A DNA stretch of 64,000 nt. It comes from Muscardinus avellanarius. Its lineage: Eukaryota; Chordata; Mammalia; Rodentia; Gliridae. The translations under genes were made by a program, and so were the position numbers. The DNA lies in the NCBI GenBank assembly GCA_963383645.1, contig OY726573.1:21480345-21544344 (forward strand), given 5' to 3'. Numbering within the stretch: the first letter of the stretch is position 1; each line of letters begins with the position of its first letter. The notes below the pieces were generated by a model. That model saw only the letters and a program-made list of their open reading frames with translations. It ran no database searches and was not told the DNA's origin. Positions 46,716-59,000 of this stretch are shown piece by piece.

Positions 46716-47045
46716 TACCTCCCTCTTTTGAAAGTTACAGGGAATTGGAGTACAGTGGTTCAGGAGGAAGGATTGTGGTTATCAACAACAGCAAAAAGAT
46801 AACAGTTAAATCCAGAGGGATTTAAACTGATTCAAGCCAGTCACATCAAGGTTGACTGAATCTCTGAAGCTAAAGGGTCTATTTGTGGCATCTGGTCTAG
46901 GTCAACAATACGCAGAGCATCAGAGTCTCGGTCCCTCAGTGTTGCTTAATGCATAGCTGTGGTTCATTCATCCCCCATGGGAGGCAGTACAGCAGGACAG
47001 AGAGGCTCAGACACCCTCTTCTTGAGTCCCTTCAAGACTGAACCC
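46716..47045 (+). other. single-copy segment, possible METTL16 3' UTR
   Basis: 330 bp without SINE; no coding signal; lies 1.4 kb past the stop. Confidence 0.45.
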
Positions 47046-49516
47046 AGCCGGGCGTGGTGGCGCACGCTTGTAATCCCAGCATTTGGGAGGCTGAGACCGG
47101 AGGATCGCAGTTCGCAGACAGCCTCAGCTACTTAGGCCCTCTGCAACTCAGTGAGACCCTGATTCAAAATAAATAATAAAAAATTGGGCAGGGGTTGAAG
47201 CTTGGAGGTAGAATGCCCCTGGGTTCCATCCCCAGACCCGCAAAAAAAAAAAAAAAAAAAAAAAGGCTGAGCCCTTCTGTCAGTGTACATATCCATTAAC
47301 TGTGTTCCAGTCCCCAGAAAGGACTTGGCCCAGTGGTAGGTATGGGCAAGTGAAGGAGAAAAACCTTAGGCCAGGAAGGAGGATTGATATGGGAAATGGC
47401 ACATTCTTGACTTATGCCTGTTTTGATAATGCTTATTTCAGAAGCAGAATTAGGTAAGCAAGCTTGGTGTGGTGGCATATGCCCAGTAACCTCAGTACTT
47501 GGGAGACTGAGACAAGAGAGTCAAGGCCAGCCTCAGAAACTTAGTGAGACTCTTTTTCAAAACCAGATAGGGCTGGGTGTAGCTCAGTAGTAGAACGCCT
47601 GTGAGTTCCATCCCTAGTACCACACAAACACCAAAAAAGGTGTGAGTAAAACTATCCTGGCTGAGATACAGCAGTGGCCTATATATATTCCCCTCCTCCA
47701 ACATGTTCAAAGTATCATTTTGTATCAGTTTTACTGCTGTTTAACTTTTGTTTCAACGTGTAAAGTAGAGCTGGCTTTATTTTTATTATAAGACTATTTA
47801 AGAGCAGGTGTGGTGGCACAGGTTTATAATCCCAGTACTTGGGAGGCTGAGACAGGAGGAACACAGGTTCAAGTTCAGCTTCAGCAACTTGGTGAGTCTT
47901 CTGCAACTTAATGAGACCCTGTTTCAAAAATAAAAAATAGAAAGCTGGGCGTGGTGGCACACTCTTGTAATCCCAGCATTTGAGAGGCTGAGACAGGAGG
48001 ATCATGGTTCGAGGACAGCCTTAGCTACTACTTAGTGAGGCCCTTTGCAACTCAGTGAGACCCTGTTTCAAAATAAAGAATAAAAAATAGGCCTAGGGTA
48101 TAGCTCAGAGGTAGAATACAGCTGGGTTCCATCCCCAGTACTGCAAAATAAAAAATAGGAGCTGGGGCGTGGTGGCGCACGCTTATAATCCCAGCGCTTG
48201 ACAGAGGGACAGGAGGATCACACAGGTTCGAAGCCAGCCTCAGCTACTTAATGAGGCTCTCAGCAACTTAGTGAGATCCTGTTTCCAAATAAAGTATAAA
48301 AAATATAGGTCTGGGAGTATAGCTCAGAGAAAAGCCCCTGGGTTCAACCTCCAATACCACCAAAAAAGGGCTGGGCGTGGTGGCACACATTTGTATTCCC
48401 ATCAATTGGGAGCCTGAGACAGAGGACCATGGTTTGTGGACAGCCTCAGCTACTTAGTGTGGCCCTTTGTAACTCAGTGAGACCCTGTTTCAAAATAAAG
48501 AATAAAAAATAGGGCTGGGGGTGTAGCTCAGAGGTCAAATGTCTCTGGATTCCATCCCCAGACCCGCAAAAATAAAAAGAAAAAGGGTATTTAAGGCTGG
48601 GCATGGTGGCACAAGCTTGTAATCCCAGTACTTGGGAGGCTGAGACAGGAGAATCACAGGTTCACCGTCAGCCTCAGGAACTTAGTGAGGTCTTCTGCAA
48701 CTTAGACACTTTAAAATTAAAAGAATAAAATAGGGCTGGGGATGTATATTACAGGTAGAATGCCCCTAGGTTCTACCTCAAATACCACAAAAAGAAAAAA
48801 GTATTTAGAGCTGAGCATGGTGGTGCACACCTGTGATCCCAGTACTTAAGAGGCTGAGACAGTAGGATCCCAAGTTTGAGGACAGCTTCCGCAACTTAGA
48901 CCCTGTTTTAAAATAAAGAATAAAAAATTAGGACAGGGGGTGTAGTTTGGTGGCAAAATGTCCCTGGGCTCAACTCCTAGTACAAAAAATAGAGCTGGGG
49001 TGTAGCTCAGAGGTGGGTTCAGTCTCCAGTACCACCAAAAAAAAAAAAAAAAAATCTTAGCAGCCAGGCCTTGTGGTACACACTTGTAATCACAGTATTT
49101 TGAAGGCTGAGACAGAGGATCATGGTTCGAGAACATCCTCAACTACTTAAAGCCCTTTGCAACTCAGCGAGTCCTTGTTTCAAAATAAAGAATAAGCCAG
49201 GCATGGTGACACAGGCTTGTAATCCCAGCATTAGGGAGGCTGAAACTGGAGGATTGCAGTTAGTGGACAGCCTTGCTACTTAGTGAGGCCCCTCTGGAAC
49301 TTAGACCCTGTTTTGGTGGTACTGGGGATGGAACCCAGAGGCTTTCTACCTCCGGGCTATACTCCCAGACCTTTTTTATATTTTATTTGGAAACAGGGTC
49401 TCACTAAATTGCTGAGAGCCTCACTAAGTAGCTGAGGCTGGCTTCGAACCTGTGCGATCCTCCTGTCTCAGCCTCCCAAGCACGGGGATTACAAGGGTGC
49501 GCCACCACGCCCGGCC
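47046..49516. mobile_element. SINE cluster downstream of METTL16
   Basis: Forward copies at 47046-47243 (C form, clean CpGs), 47461-47630, 47806-47935, 47943-48145, 48165-48360, 48370-48570, 48594-48795, 48810-48990, 48985-49040 (right half), 49063-49193 and 49194-49313. Reverse B form 49314-49516. 47244-47460 and 47631-47805 are unrecognised. Confidence 0.8.
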
Positions 49517-49690
49517 CAAGTTCTATTTAGATTAAAATCTTTGAGAAGTGGCAGTTGGTTAGGGCAGAAAGCTTGTGGCCTTGGCATATTCTGGTGGTAG
49601 CTCAAACAGGCCCTTAGTAGAAGTATAAAAGGAAGAAAATGGTTTGCCCCACTTTGGGGGTGGGGGCGATGCCGGGAGAGCTATAGTGGG

Positions 49691-50029
49691 GGTTAACCCC
49701 AGGGCTTGTGCATGTGAAGCTAGCATTCTGCCACTGGACTACATCCCCAGCCCTTTATAGCATTCTGTTTTGTTTTATTTTATTTTGCAACAGGGTCTCA
49801 TCAAGTTGTGATCTTCCTGCCAGTCTCTTGAGTATCTGGGATTCTAGGCAAAATGCTCAACTGAGAAAAGAGATGTGCTTTGTTTTTGTTTTGTAGCTGA
49901 GGCTGGCTTTGAACCTGCCTGATCTCCTGTATCAGCCTTCCAAGTATTGGATTTACAAGCATGTACCACCACACACAGGGGTTTTTTGGTTTTTGCTTTT
50001 TTGGGGTTTTTTTTGTTTTTGTTTTTTGG

Positions 50030-50079
<50 letters not shown>

Positions 50080-50690
50080 AGTATTGGGATGGAACCCAGG
50101 GGCAGCCTACCTCTGAGCTCTACCCCTAGCCCGATTTTATTTGTAATAGGGCCTCACTAAGTTGTGTTGGGCCTCATTAAATTGCTGAGACTCAGCCGGG
50201 CGTGGTGGCGCACGCTTGTAATCCCAGCATTCGGGAGGCTGAGATCCGGAGGATCGCTGTTCGCAGACAGCCTCAGCTACTTAGTGAGGCCCTCTGCAAC
50301 TCAGTGAGACCCGGTTTCAAAATAAAGAATAAAAAATAGGGCAGGGGCTGTAGCTCGGAGGTCAAATGCCCCTGGGTTCCATCCCCAGACCCGCAAAAAA
50401 AAAAAAAAAAAAAATTGCTGAGACTGGCTGTGATCCTGCAATCCTCCCGTCTCAGCTTCCCAAGTACTGGGAATACAAGCACCACCACCATACACAAATG
50501 GAAACGTGTTTTTTTGTTTTTTTGGTTTTTGTTTTCAGTACTAGGAATTGAACCCAGAGGCATTCTACCTCCGAGCTACACCCCAGCCTGATTTTTTTGA
50601 CACAGGGTCTCACTAACTTGCAGAGAGCCTCACTAATTTGCTGAGGCTAGCTGTGAACCTGGATCCTCTTGTCTCAGCCTCTGGAGAAGA
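49691..50690. mobile_element. reverse ID/SINEs with one forward insertion and (GT)n
   Basis: Reverse ID 49691-49755 and SINE pieces 49756-49980, 50078-50190, 50412-50500 and 50535-50690. (GT)n 50032-50077. Forward C-form copy 50193-50395 is inserted with ATTGCTGAGACT on both sides. Confidence 0.85.
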
Positions 50691-51010
50691 ACCTTTTAGC
50701 CAGTGTTTTTGACCTGGTCCATGAGTCTCTAGAGAAATTCATTAACCCCTTGGAATTGACTCTTAGAGCTCTCTGAGCATATGTGGTTTTTTTTGGTTTG
50801 GTTTGGTGTTTTTTGTTTGGATTTTTTTGAGAGACTGTGTTACAGGAAGAGGAGTCAGTAATCCAGCCCACTAAGGATAAATAATTACCATTGCAGTCAC
50901 ACCACTCATTTGATGGGATGAAGGAACCAGTGCTCAGGTTCACACAGAGCCAGGATTCAGTCCAGAGCTTTGGGTCCCCCGACCCTCATCTAATAATAAA
51001 GGTTTTCCTG
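50691..51010 (+). other. single-copy flank, nothing recognised
   Basis: 320 bp without a SINE or a coding signal. Confidence 0.5.
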
Positions 51011-51870
51011 CACAATCCTCCTGTCAGCCTCCCAAGCACTGGGATTACTAGTATGCGCCACCATGCCAGGCTTTTATTTATTTATTTATTTATTTTAATT
51101 TTTGGTGGTACTGCGTTTCCTAGAAACCCTTCTACCTCCGAGCTACACTCCCAGACCCATTTTTATATTTTTATTTGAAATAGGATCTCTTAAACCATCA
51201 AGGCTGGGGGGATTACAAGTGTGTGCCACCACGACCAGTGTCCAAACCTAGTTTTTTGATGGAACTTTAGGATATTTGAGTTAATTGTCAATTCTTCATT
51301 CAATAAGGACTCGAGTGTTTATCGTTTGTTTCATTATAAGAGCCGAAGCTGGCTGAGTGGTGGCGCATGCTGTAATCCCAGCATTCGGGAGGCTGAGGCT
51401 GCGAGGGGATAAAGGTTCACAGACAGCCCCAGCTCCTTAGTGAGGCCCTTTGCAACTGAGTGAGACCCTGTTTAAAATAAAGAATAAAAGGCCGGGCGTG
51501 GTGGCGCACGCTTGTAATCCCAGCGCTTGGGAGGCTGAGACAGGAGGATCACGCAGATTCAAAGCCAGCCTCAGCTACTGAGCAAGGCTCTCAGCAGCAT
51601 AGTGAAACCCTGTTTCCAAATAAAGTATAAAATATGTCTGGAAGTATAGCCCGGAGGTAGAAAGCCTCTGGGTTCCACCCCCAGTACCACCAAAAAAAAA
51701 AAAAAAAAGGGCTGGAGGCATAGCTTGGAGGCAGAATGCCCCTGGAAACATCCCTGGTACAAAAACAAACAAACAAAAAAAAAACCTCAAGCTGGCTGGA
51801 AAGCTGTGTCCTCCTGTGTCAGTCTTCCAAGTACTTGAATTACAAGCGTGTACCACCATACCTGAAAGCT
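51011..51870. mobile_element. SINE pieces, one nested pair
   Basis: Reverse 51011-51073, 51100-51240 (H-like, rearranged) and 51785-51870. Forward outer copy 51349-51488/51708-51760 with B-form inner copy 51490-51690 in its linker. Confidence 0.75.
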
Positions 51871-52505
51871 TATTTCTTAACTATTGAGAAGACACTGAAA
51901 ACAAAAGGGCATCTAAGAATTGTTTTTGCTGTGCATATGCTTTATAATCATGTGATAAGTGATAGCATACACCTCAAACTGGAGGAAAAAGTAATTTTCT
52001 TAAAAAAAAAAAAAAAACATGTTGCTGACCACATGTCAAGTGTTAAATGACACTCTTCCTAAGTTAGGAGATCAGATTCATGTTGGAGTTGGTAGGTTGG
52101 TATGAAATTAAATCTTTCTGATGTTATCTTAAATTCTATTCTGGTCTCTGGAATTGGCTTCTGATCTCTCAATAGCTAAAATGGGAACAGAAGCTTGAGC
52201 TTGTTTTCTGAGGTGAACTAAAACCATGAAATGCTTTTGTTCATGGTTCTGCACTTTGGTTCCATCAGTTTGGTTTCTTCAACCCCCATCTTGCAGATTG
52301 TTTCCAAACCAGAGATCTGCCGCATGTCCTCGCAGGACTGGTGGCTCCATGATGGGTTATTAGCCAGTCTGAAGTGTCCAGGTTGATTATTTTAGGACAT
52401 TTCAAAATACACAGAATTCCTCTTTCCTGTATGGAAATCTAACTACCACCTTCTAAGCTCTGGTAGAAATAAAACCGAAAGGTGTGTTGAAGCTGCCAAG
52501 GAGCT
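51871..52505 (+). other. 635-bp SINE-free flank
   Basis: AT-rich single-copy DNA with an AATAAA at ~52469. It could be distal 3' UTR of METTL16 or intergenic; no gene recognised. Confidence 0.4.
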
Positions 52506-53500
52506 GGTATGGTGCCACAAGCTTGGAATCCCAGTACTTGGGAGGCTGAGACCAAAGGATCACAGTTCACGGACAGCCTCAGCTACTTAGTGAGGCCCTC
52601 TGCAACTCAGTGAGACCCTGTTTCAAAATTAAAGAATAAAAAATTGGGCAGGAGGTGTAGCTCAGAAGGCAAATGTCTCTGGGTTCCATCCCCAGACCCG
52701 CCCAAAAAAAAAAAAAAAAAAAAACTGCCAAGGCCTGGGAACATCCAAGGGCTTTCAAAGAGGGAAGTTCAACTTAGCAAGACCCTGTTTCAAAATAAAA
52801 ATTAAAAGGGCTGGAGGTGTAGGTCAGAGGTAGGATGCTCCTGGATTCGATCCCCAGTACCAAAAAAAAAAAAGGAAGAGTGTTCATGAATTCTTGATTG
52901 GCTGCTAGTGCCTTCCCTAACTTATCCTTTAGCAGTTCCCACTGTAGCCACAGGGTGGCACTGTTGGTTTTGTTATCAAGCACGTTACCCTCCCTGGGAA
53001 TGGAATAAATTGTGCCCCTGGTATCTTCTGAAATATCCATTTGCTACCAGCTAAGTATTTTTATGTAAACAAATACATTAAAATCTTTATAAGGAAGCCA
53101 GGTGTGGTGGCCCATGCTTGTAATCCCAGTACTTGGGAGGCTGAGACAGGATTGAAGTTCAACACCAGCCTCTGCAACTTAGCGAAACCCTGTTTACAAA
53201 TAAAAAATGTAAGGGCTAGGGGTGTGCAGCTTGGAGGTAGAATGCCCCTGGGCTAAATCCCCAGTGGTCGCTTTATGCACACAATCGTTACAATAAATTT
53301 TATCACCTGCTGTGCATAGCAGTGCACACCTGTAATCCCAGTACTTGGGAGGCTGAGACAGGAGGATCAAAGGTTTGAGACTAGCCTCAGCAACATAGTA
53401 AGACTTAGCAAGCTAGTGAGACCTTTCAAAACAAAAAAAAAAAGATTGGCTTATAGCTTGGAGGTAGAATGCCCTGAAGTTCAACCCCCAGTACCACATA
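52506..53500 (+). mobile_element. forward SINEs
   Basis: 52506-52702 (C form; CTGCCAAGG on both sides), 52770-52865 (5'-truncated), 53096-53265 and 53311-53500. 52866-53095 is unrecognised. Confidence 0.8.
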
Positions 53501-54185
53501 CACACAGAATAGAATGAATTGGCTTTGCCACTAGGAGCAGGACTTTGATGGGTTTTGGCTTTTAGAGTAATCCCCAGTATGTGCCTCTCGGTGCAAGCAC
53601 CTGTGCAGTATTAGAGAGCCCCCCTTGGGCTCTCCCTTCAGCAACAGGCCTCACACACCCAGAGTTCCTGCTCTGCTCTACGAAGACATCCAGCTCCTCT
53701 GCTGTGACTCACCCAAATGACTAAAACAGCAGTTTGTTTTGTAATCGCAGTTGGAAAGCTAATGCTGCCATTCAGGGTTGTGCTTCTACTCCAGGAAGTG
53801 TGCTGTGCCTGAGAGGAGATGCTGCAGCTCTGTGGCCTGTCTCCATCTAAGCAGAAACATCAGAGCTTCTAGACCCCTCTGGAAAGTGGGGGCCACAGTG
53901 CTCATTAGGAATGAGGGGACTGAGCACGAGGACAAATACACAGTTGCATATGTCTTGGCCAGAAATTGGATGAGGTGTTCTGAAGAGGGCAAAGGCCGTG
54001 CACGTCCATGGTGCTTTCCAGCTACCCGAAGGGAACAAAACCGGAGAGCACGACTTGGGAGGCCCTCAGACCTGGGCCAGTGCTGCAGCTCCCCTCAGCG
54101 GGGCATGTCACCTGATTAGCCTTGATTTCTAAAACTACTTGCACCTCAGCCTGATAGCATGGCTTGAGTAAGAGGACGACCTAGC
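53501..54185 (+). other. 685-bp SINE-free flank
   Basis: Moderate GC with a TGACTCA AP-1-like heptamer near 53706. The 113-codon frame at 53778-54119 has no recognisable similarity. Confidence 0.45.
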
Positions 54186-54385
54186 TGGCTGGGGTGGCAC
54201 ACAATTGTAATCCCAGCATTTTGGGGGCTAAGACAGGAGGAGCAGGATTCAAGAACAGCCTCGGCTACTACTTAGGCCCTTTGCAACTCAGTGAGACCCT
54301 GTTTCAAAATAAAGAATACAAAATAGGGCTCGGGGTGTAGCTCAGAGGTAAAAATGGCCCCGGGTTCCATCCCCAGTACCACAAG
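54186..54385 (+). mobile_element. dimeric SINE
   Basis: Complete forward copy ending CGGGTTCCATCCCCAGTACC. Confidence 0.85.
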
Positions 54386-54969
54386 AAAAGAAAAACCTGG
54401 GGGAGCGCAAGTGCGTAAATACAGGATGAGCGTCTCTTGTCTGTTTCTCCTTATTCTGGTTGAAGTTTTCAATATCTGGTCAGAATATCTACCAATAGTA
54501 AAGTGGGAAGGCTGAGACCTCAAGTTATAACTGCAGGTGTTGAGTACTACCTGCTGGCCAAGACTTCATGCTATGGAGGGAGAAACTGAGAGCTAACAAT
54601 CGGCCCTCTCCAACACAGGTGTCAGTAACCCTGTAACCACTGTGGTGTCTCTGGGACTGGAAGCTCAGATGGCTTACGTGACTTGCCTCACAAGTCATGA
54701 TTCCAGGACAAATGGAAACGAGAAGGTCCAATATAGGATCCTGGGCCAAATCTCAAAATTTGGTGACATGTCGCATATAAGATGAAAATATGCTTCCGGT
54801 TGCATGTGACCTACCTCTGAGGAAGGAGGCTGCGATTAGATGACATGGGGAAGAGAGAAGGAGCATGCCCTTCACAGCTTAGCACTTCAAAGCAGACTCT
54901 GTTGCAGCTTTTGACCCATGAATGAGATTTAGTAAGTGAAATTACTTATTCGTTTGTGTGTGTGTGTGT
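54386..54969 (+). other. SINE-free flank, nothing recognised
   Basis: 580 bp of single-copy DNA ending in a short (TG)n. Confidence 0.5.
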
Positions 54970-55170
54970 GTGGTCCTGGGGATGGAACCCAGGGGCAGTC
55001 TATCTCCAAGCTACACTCCCAGCCCTATTTTTTATTCTTTATTTTGAAACAGGGTCTCACTGAGTTGCAAAGGACCTCACTAAGTAGCTGAGGCTGGCCA
55101 CAAACCTGGATCCTCCTGTCTCAGCCTCCCAAGTGCTGGGATTACAGTGTCCACCACCACACCCAGCTTA
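54970..55170 (-). mobile_element. dimeric SINE
   Basis: Reverse copy starting GGTCCTGGGGATGGAACCC; a short (TG)n sits at its tail. Confidence 0.85.
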
Positions 55171-55590
55171 CTTATAATTCTTAACTTATGCCACCAGATC
55201 ATCACAGAATCTTGTATTTGGCTGCAGTGTAGATGATAACGTGGTTAATGAAACCACAAAACAAAATGTCTAGGGAAAGCACCAGAATCAATGTGGAATA
55301 ACTGAAAATTATGTAATGACTCTGACAATACATAGTTGTATGACAATGGAAGAGAGGTCTAATTAATTTTTCAAGAAGGCAGCTCCAAATAGTTCACTTG
55401 CAAAATGACGCAAAGCAGAGGCCCCTTGAGCCTGCAGAAGGAGTCAGCTCTGTGAGAAAGCCACCATGACTGTTGGCTGGGAGAAGCAAAGGCCACCGCC
55501 TGCCATCTGGCGGACCTCTTGGGGCGAGTGGCCAGGAGTCTAGAAGAAGGGCCAGGAGATTCCCAGCTGGGGGAATTGGCTGGATCTAGC
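55171..55590 (+). other. SINE-free flank, nothing recognised
   Basis: 420 bp of single-copy DNA with no coding evidence. Confidence 0.5.
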
Positions 55591-56004
55591 GTGCACCACC
55601 ATGCCTGGTTCATTCTACCTGTGAGCTATACCCCCAGCCCTATTTTTTTCTGGTTTTTTGTTGTTTTTTTTTTTTTTTTTGTGGTACTGGGGGTGGAACC
55701 CAGAGGCTTTCTACCTCCAGGCTGTACTCCCAGACCTTTTTTGTATTTTATTTGGAAACAGGGTCTCACTAAGTTGCTGAGAGCCTCACTAAGTAGCTGA
55801 GGCTGGCTTTGAACCTGTGTGATCCTCCTGTCTCAGCCTCCCAAGCGCAGGGATTACAAGCGTGCGCCACCACGCCCGGCTCCTATTTTTTTTTTATTCT
55901 TTTTCTTTTTTAGAACAGTGAGGGTCAAGCTGGGCGTGGTGGTGCGCTCTTAATCCCAGCATTTGGGAGGTTGAGACTGGCATTGCAGTTAATGAACATC
56001 CTCA

Positions 56005-56045
<41 letters not shown>

Positions 56046-56663
56046 ATTCCCATTTCAAACAGTTGTCCAAGAATTTATGCCTTCAGGGCCAAATGTGGGT
56101 ATAGTCATAGGGCTTTATGGGACAGACATTGGCCAGGATTTCTGTAAACTCTAGATCCTCACAAATACAGACTTTTTCATTCATGAAGGGAGACGGCTGT
56201 ATCTACACCAGGAACCTGGCAAGAAGGTAAAGAGCAGCGGGGCATGGTGGTGCATGCCTGTAATCTCAGTACTTGGGAGGCTGAGACAGGAGGACCACAG
56301 GTTTGAGGACAGCCTCAGCAAATAGACCCTGCTTCAAAATAAAATAGGGCTAGCTGGGCGTGGTGGCACAGGCTTGTAATCCCAGCACTTGAGAGGCTGC
56401 GACAGGATGATCGCACAGGTTCGAAGCCAGCCTCATCTACTTAGGCTCTCAGCAATTTAGTGAGACCCTGTTTGCAAATAAAGTATAAAATAGTTCTGGG
56501 AGTATAGCCTGGAGGTAGAAATGCCCCTGGGTTCCACCCCCAGTACCACAAATAAAATAGGGCTAGAGGTGTGCCTCAGAGGCAGAATGCTCCTGGGTTC
56601 AGTCCCTGGTAACAGACACACACAAAGTGAACCACATATGTCCTAACCAAAAGAGAGAGGAGC

Positions 56664-56714
<51 letters not shown>

Positions 56715-57182
56715 TACTAGCGATGGAACCCGGTGGCATTTCTACCTCTGAGCTATATCCCAGCCCTATTTTGTTGTTGTTGTTGTTGTTTATTTTGAAA
56801 CAGGGTCTCACTGAGTAGCTGAGGCGGTCTGCAAACTGCCATCCTCCCATCTCAGCCTCCCAAATGTTGGGATTACAAATGTGCACCACCATGCCCAGCA
56901 TTTTCATTCTTTATTTTTGAAACAGAGTCTCACTAAGTTGCAGAGGGCCTTGATAAGTAGCTGAAGCTGGCTGTGAACTTGTGACCCTCCTGTCTCAGCC
57001 TCCCAAGTACCGGGATTACAAGTGTGCGCCACCTGCCTGGATTTTTTTTTCTTTTGAAACAGGGTCTCACTAAATTGTTTAGGGCCTCCCTAAGTTGCTG
57101 AGGCTGCCCATGAACCTGCTGCAATCCTTTTGTCTCAGTTTCCCAAGTACTGGAAGTACAGGTATGCACGACCAGGCCTGGC
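55590..57182. mobile_element. SINE cluster with (CA)n and (GT)n
   Basis: Reverse 55681-55880 nested in an older reverse copy (55590-55640, resuming after). Forward 55925-56010 truncated into (CA)n 56008-56040. Forward 56236-56350, 56352-56550 and 56560-56612. (GT)n 56666-56712. Reverse 56712-56900, 56901-57040 and 57050-57182. 56041-56235 is unrecognised. Confidence 0.8.
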
Positions 57183-57438
57183 TTTATCTACCCCCCTAAT
57201 GAGAAAATCCCAAAGATTCTATCCATGAAACTTGTTTGCATTTTTCTCCCACTTCTGTCTACTATTCACCATCTGTACAAGTTCAAACCTGTCTTAAGTT
57301 ACCAACACTTACATACCCAACTGTCTTTTGTACACTTCCCTAGGACCATGGGTGTGTCTAACAATTTATTGTCTGCACCTCTACTATACTCACACCACCA
57401 TTCACCCAGCTGTCCAGATTAGAAATCACTGCTCTTGG
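57183..57438 (+). other. flank, nothing recognised
   Basis: 250 bp of single-copy, pyrimidine-rich DNA. Confidence 0.5.
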
Positions 57439-57870
57439 AGCTGGGCGTGGTGGCGCACACTTGTAATCCCAGCACTTGGGAGGCTGAGACCAGAGAATCG
57501 CAGTTCGCAGACAGCCTCAGCTACTTAGAGAAGCCCTCTGCAACTCAGTGAGACTGTTTCAAAATAAAGAATAATCATCACCCCCACACACACCCCGCTT
57601 GGGAGACAGAGACGGGAGGATCTCGCAGGTTTGAAGCCAGCCGCACTGGCTTAAGAGACCCGGTTTCCAAATTAATAAGTATAAAAATAGGTCTGGGAGT
57701 GGAGCCCGGAGGTAGAAGTGTTTCCAGGAAACCCAGTACCACGAAAGAAGGAAGGAAGGAAGGAAGGAAGGAAGGAAGGAAGGAAGGAAGGAAGGAAAAA
57801 ACAACAGGGCAGGGGGTGTAGTTTGGAGGCCAAATGCCCCTGGGTTTCATCCCCAGACCCGCAAAAATAA
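57439..57870 (+). mobile_element. C-form SINE interrupted by an H-form SINE with a GGAA tail
   Basis: Outer copy 57439-57575, inner H form 57590-57745 (stem AAGCCAG/CTGGCTT), (GGAA)n 57744-57796, then the outer right half at 57805-57870. Confidence 0.8.
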
Positions 57871-58019
57871 AAAATAAAAAAATCACTGCTCTTCTCTCTC
57901 CTTTACACTTAGTACAAAGAATTCAGCATAAGCAAATCCTTGGTTTCTGAAGAGCTTCGGAGTAAGGCAGCAGAAAGCGCAGACATAGATATCTTGGGGA
58001 ATCAAGGGCAGTGCCAGAC

Positions 58020-58994
58020 CTGTCATCCTAGTACTTGAGAGGCTGAGACAGGAGGATCACAGGTTCAAGGCCAGCACAAAGTAACTTAGCAAGACCCTGT
58101 TTGAACATTAAAAAGGGGGAGGGGGTGTGGTGGTGCACACTTGTAATCCTAGTACTTGAGAGTCTTGATACAGGAGGATTACAGGTTCACAGCCAGCCTC
58201 AGCAACTTGATGAGCTCCTCTGCAACTTAGACCCTTTTTCCAAATAAAATCAGACTGGGGTATTGCTTGGAGGTAGAATGCCCCTGGGCTCCATCCCCAG
58301 TACCACAAAAAGGGAGAACTGGGGGTACAGAATGATGTCCCAGGGTTCAATCCCCAGTAACACACACACATGCACACACACAGAAAAATATCTTAGGGTG
58401 GGAAAGTTTTCAGAAGGAATAGTATGAAAGGAAATAGAGCCTCAGACACAGGTGGAGTTGAAATTAAGCACCATGAGCTCTCAAAGAATGGTTTGCCTTT
58501 CCCAACAAAGTACAGGCCAACCTCTATCAACAACTTCATTTTTTTTTTAATTTACTTTCTAGCCGGGCATGGTGGTGCACGCTTGTAATCCCAGCGCTTG
58601 GGAGGCTGAGACAGGAGGATCGCACAGGTTCGAAGCCAGCCTCAGCTCTTAGTGAGGCTCTCAGCAACTGTTTCCAAATAAAGTATAAAATAGGTCTGGG
58701 AGTATAGCCCAGAGGTAGAAAAGTCCCTAGGTTTCACCCCCAGTACCACCAAAAAAAATCTTTTTACTTTCTTTGGGAAAATTATTGGAGGTTAAACCCA
58801 AAGGCATTCTACCTCGGAGCTACACCCTCAGACCTATATTTATTTATATTTATTTATTTATTTATTTATTTATTTATTGTGGTACAGGAGATAAGAACCA
58901 CAATCCTCCTGTCTCAGCCTTCCAAATGCTGGGATTACAAGTATGCACCTCCACTCCCAGCTCCTAATATTTTATTTTTGAAATAGGATCTCAC
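58020..58994. mobile_element. last SINEs before the tandem arrays
   Basis: Forward 58020-58125, 58125-58310, right half 58315-58385, and B-form 58561-58755. Reverse pieces 58770-58835 and 58895-58994. The last stops mid-element at GGATCTCAC, exactly where the first array begins. 58386-58555 is unrecognised. Confidence 0.8.
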
Positions 58995-59000
58995 AGACCC

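Larger units (their letters stand above)
45282..47460 (+). other. probable METTL16 3' UTR / 3' flank
   Basis: This directly follows the stop codon. Only short stretches are not SINE: 45282-45307, 45900-46060, 46716-47045 and 47260-47460. Many AATAAA strings occur, but nearly all are the A-rich parts of SINEs (for example near 45440), so the polyadenylation site cannot be placed. Another plausible AATAAA in non-SINE sequence is near 52469 (GAAATAAAACCG), but nothing shows the transcript reaches that far. Confidence 0.35.

Noticed and set aside
53778..54119. 113-codon frame as a gene
   Set aside because: No recognisable domain, no splice structure, no conservation evidence; expected by chance in moderately GC-rich DNA.
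45282..58994. Neighbouring gene MNT expected downstream of METTL16 in mammals
   Set aside because: No exon with bHLH or other MNT coding character was found before the arrays; the window seems to end before it.
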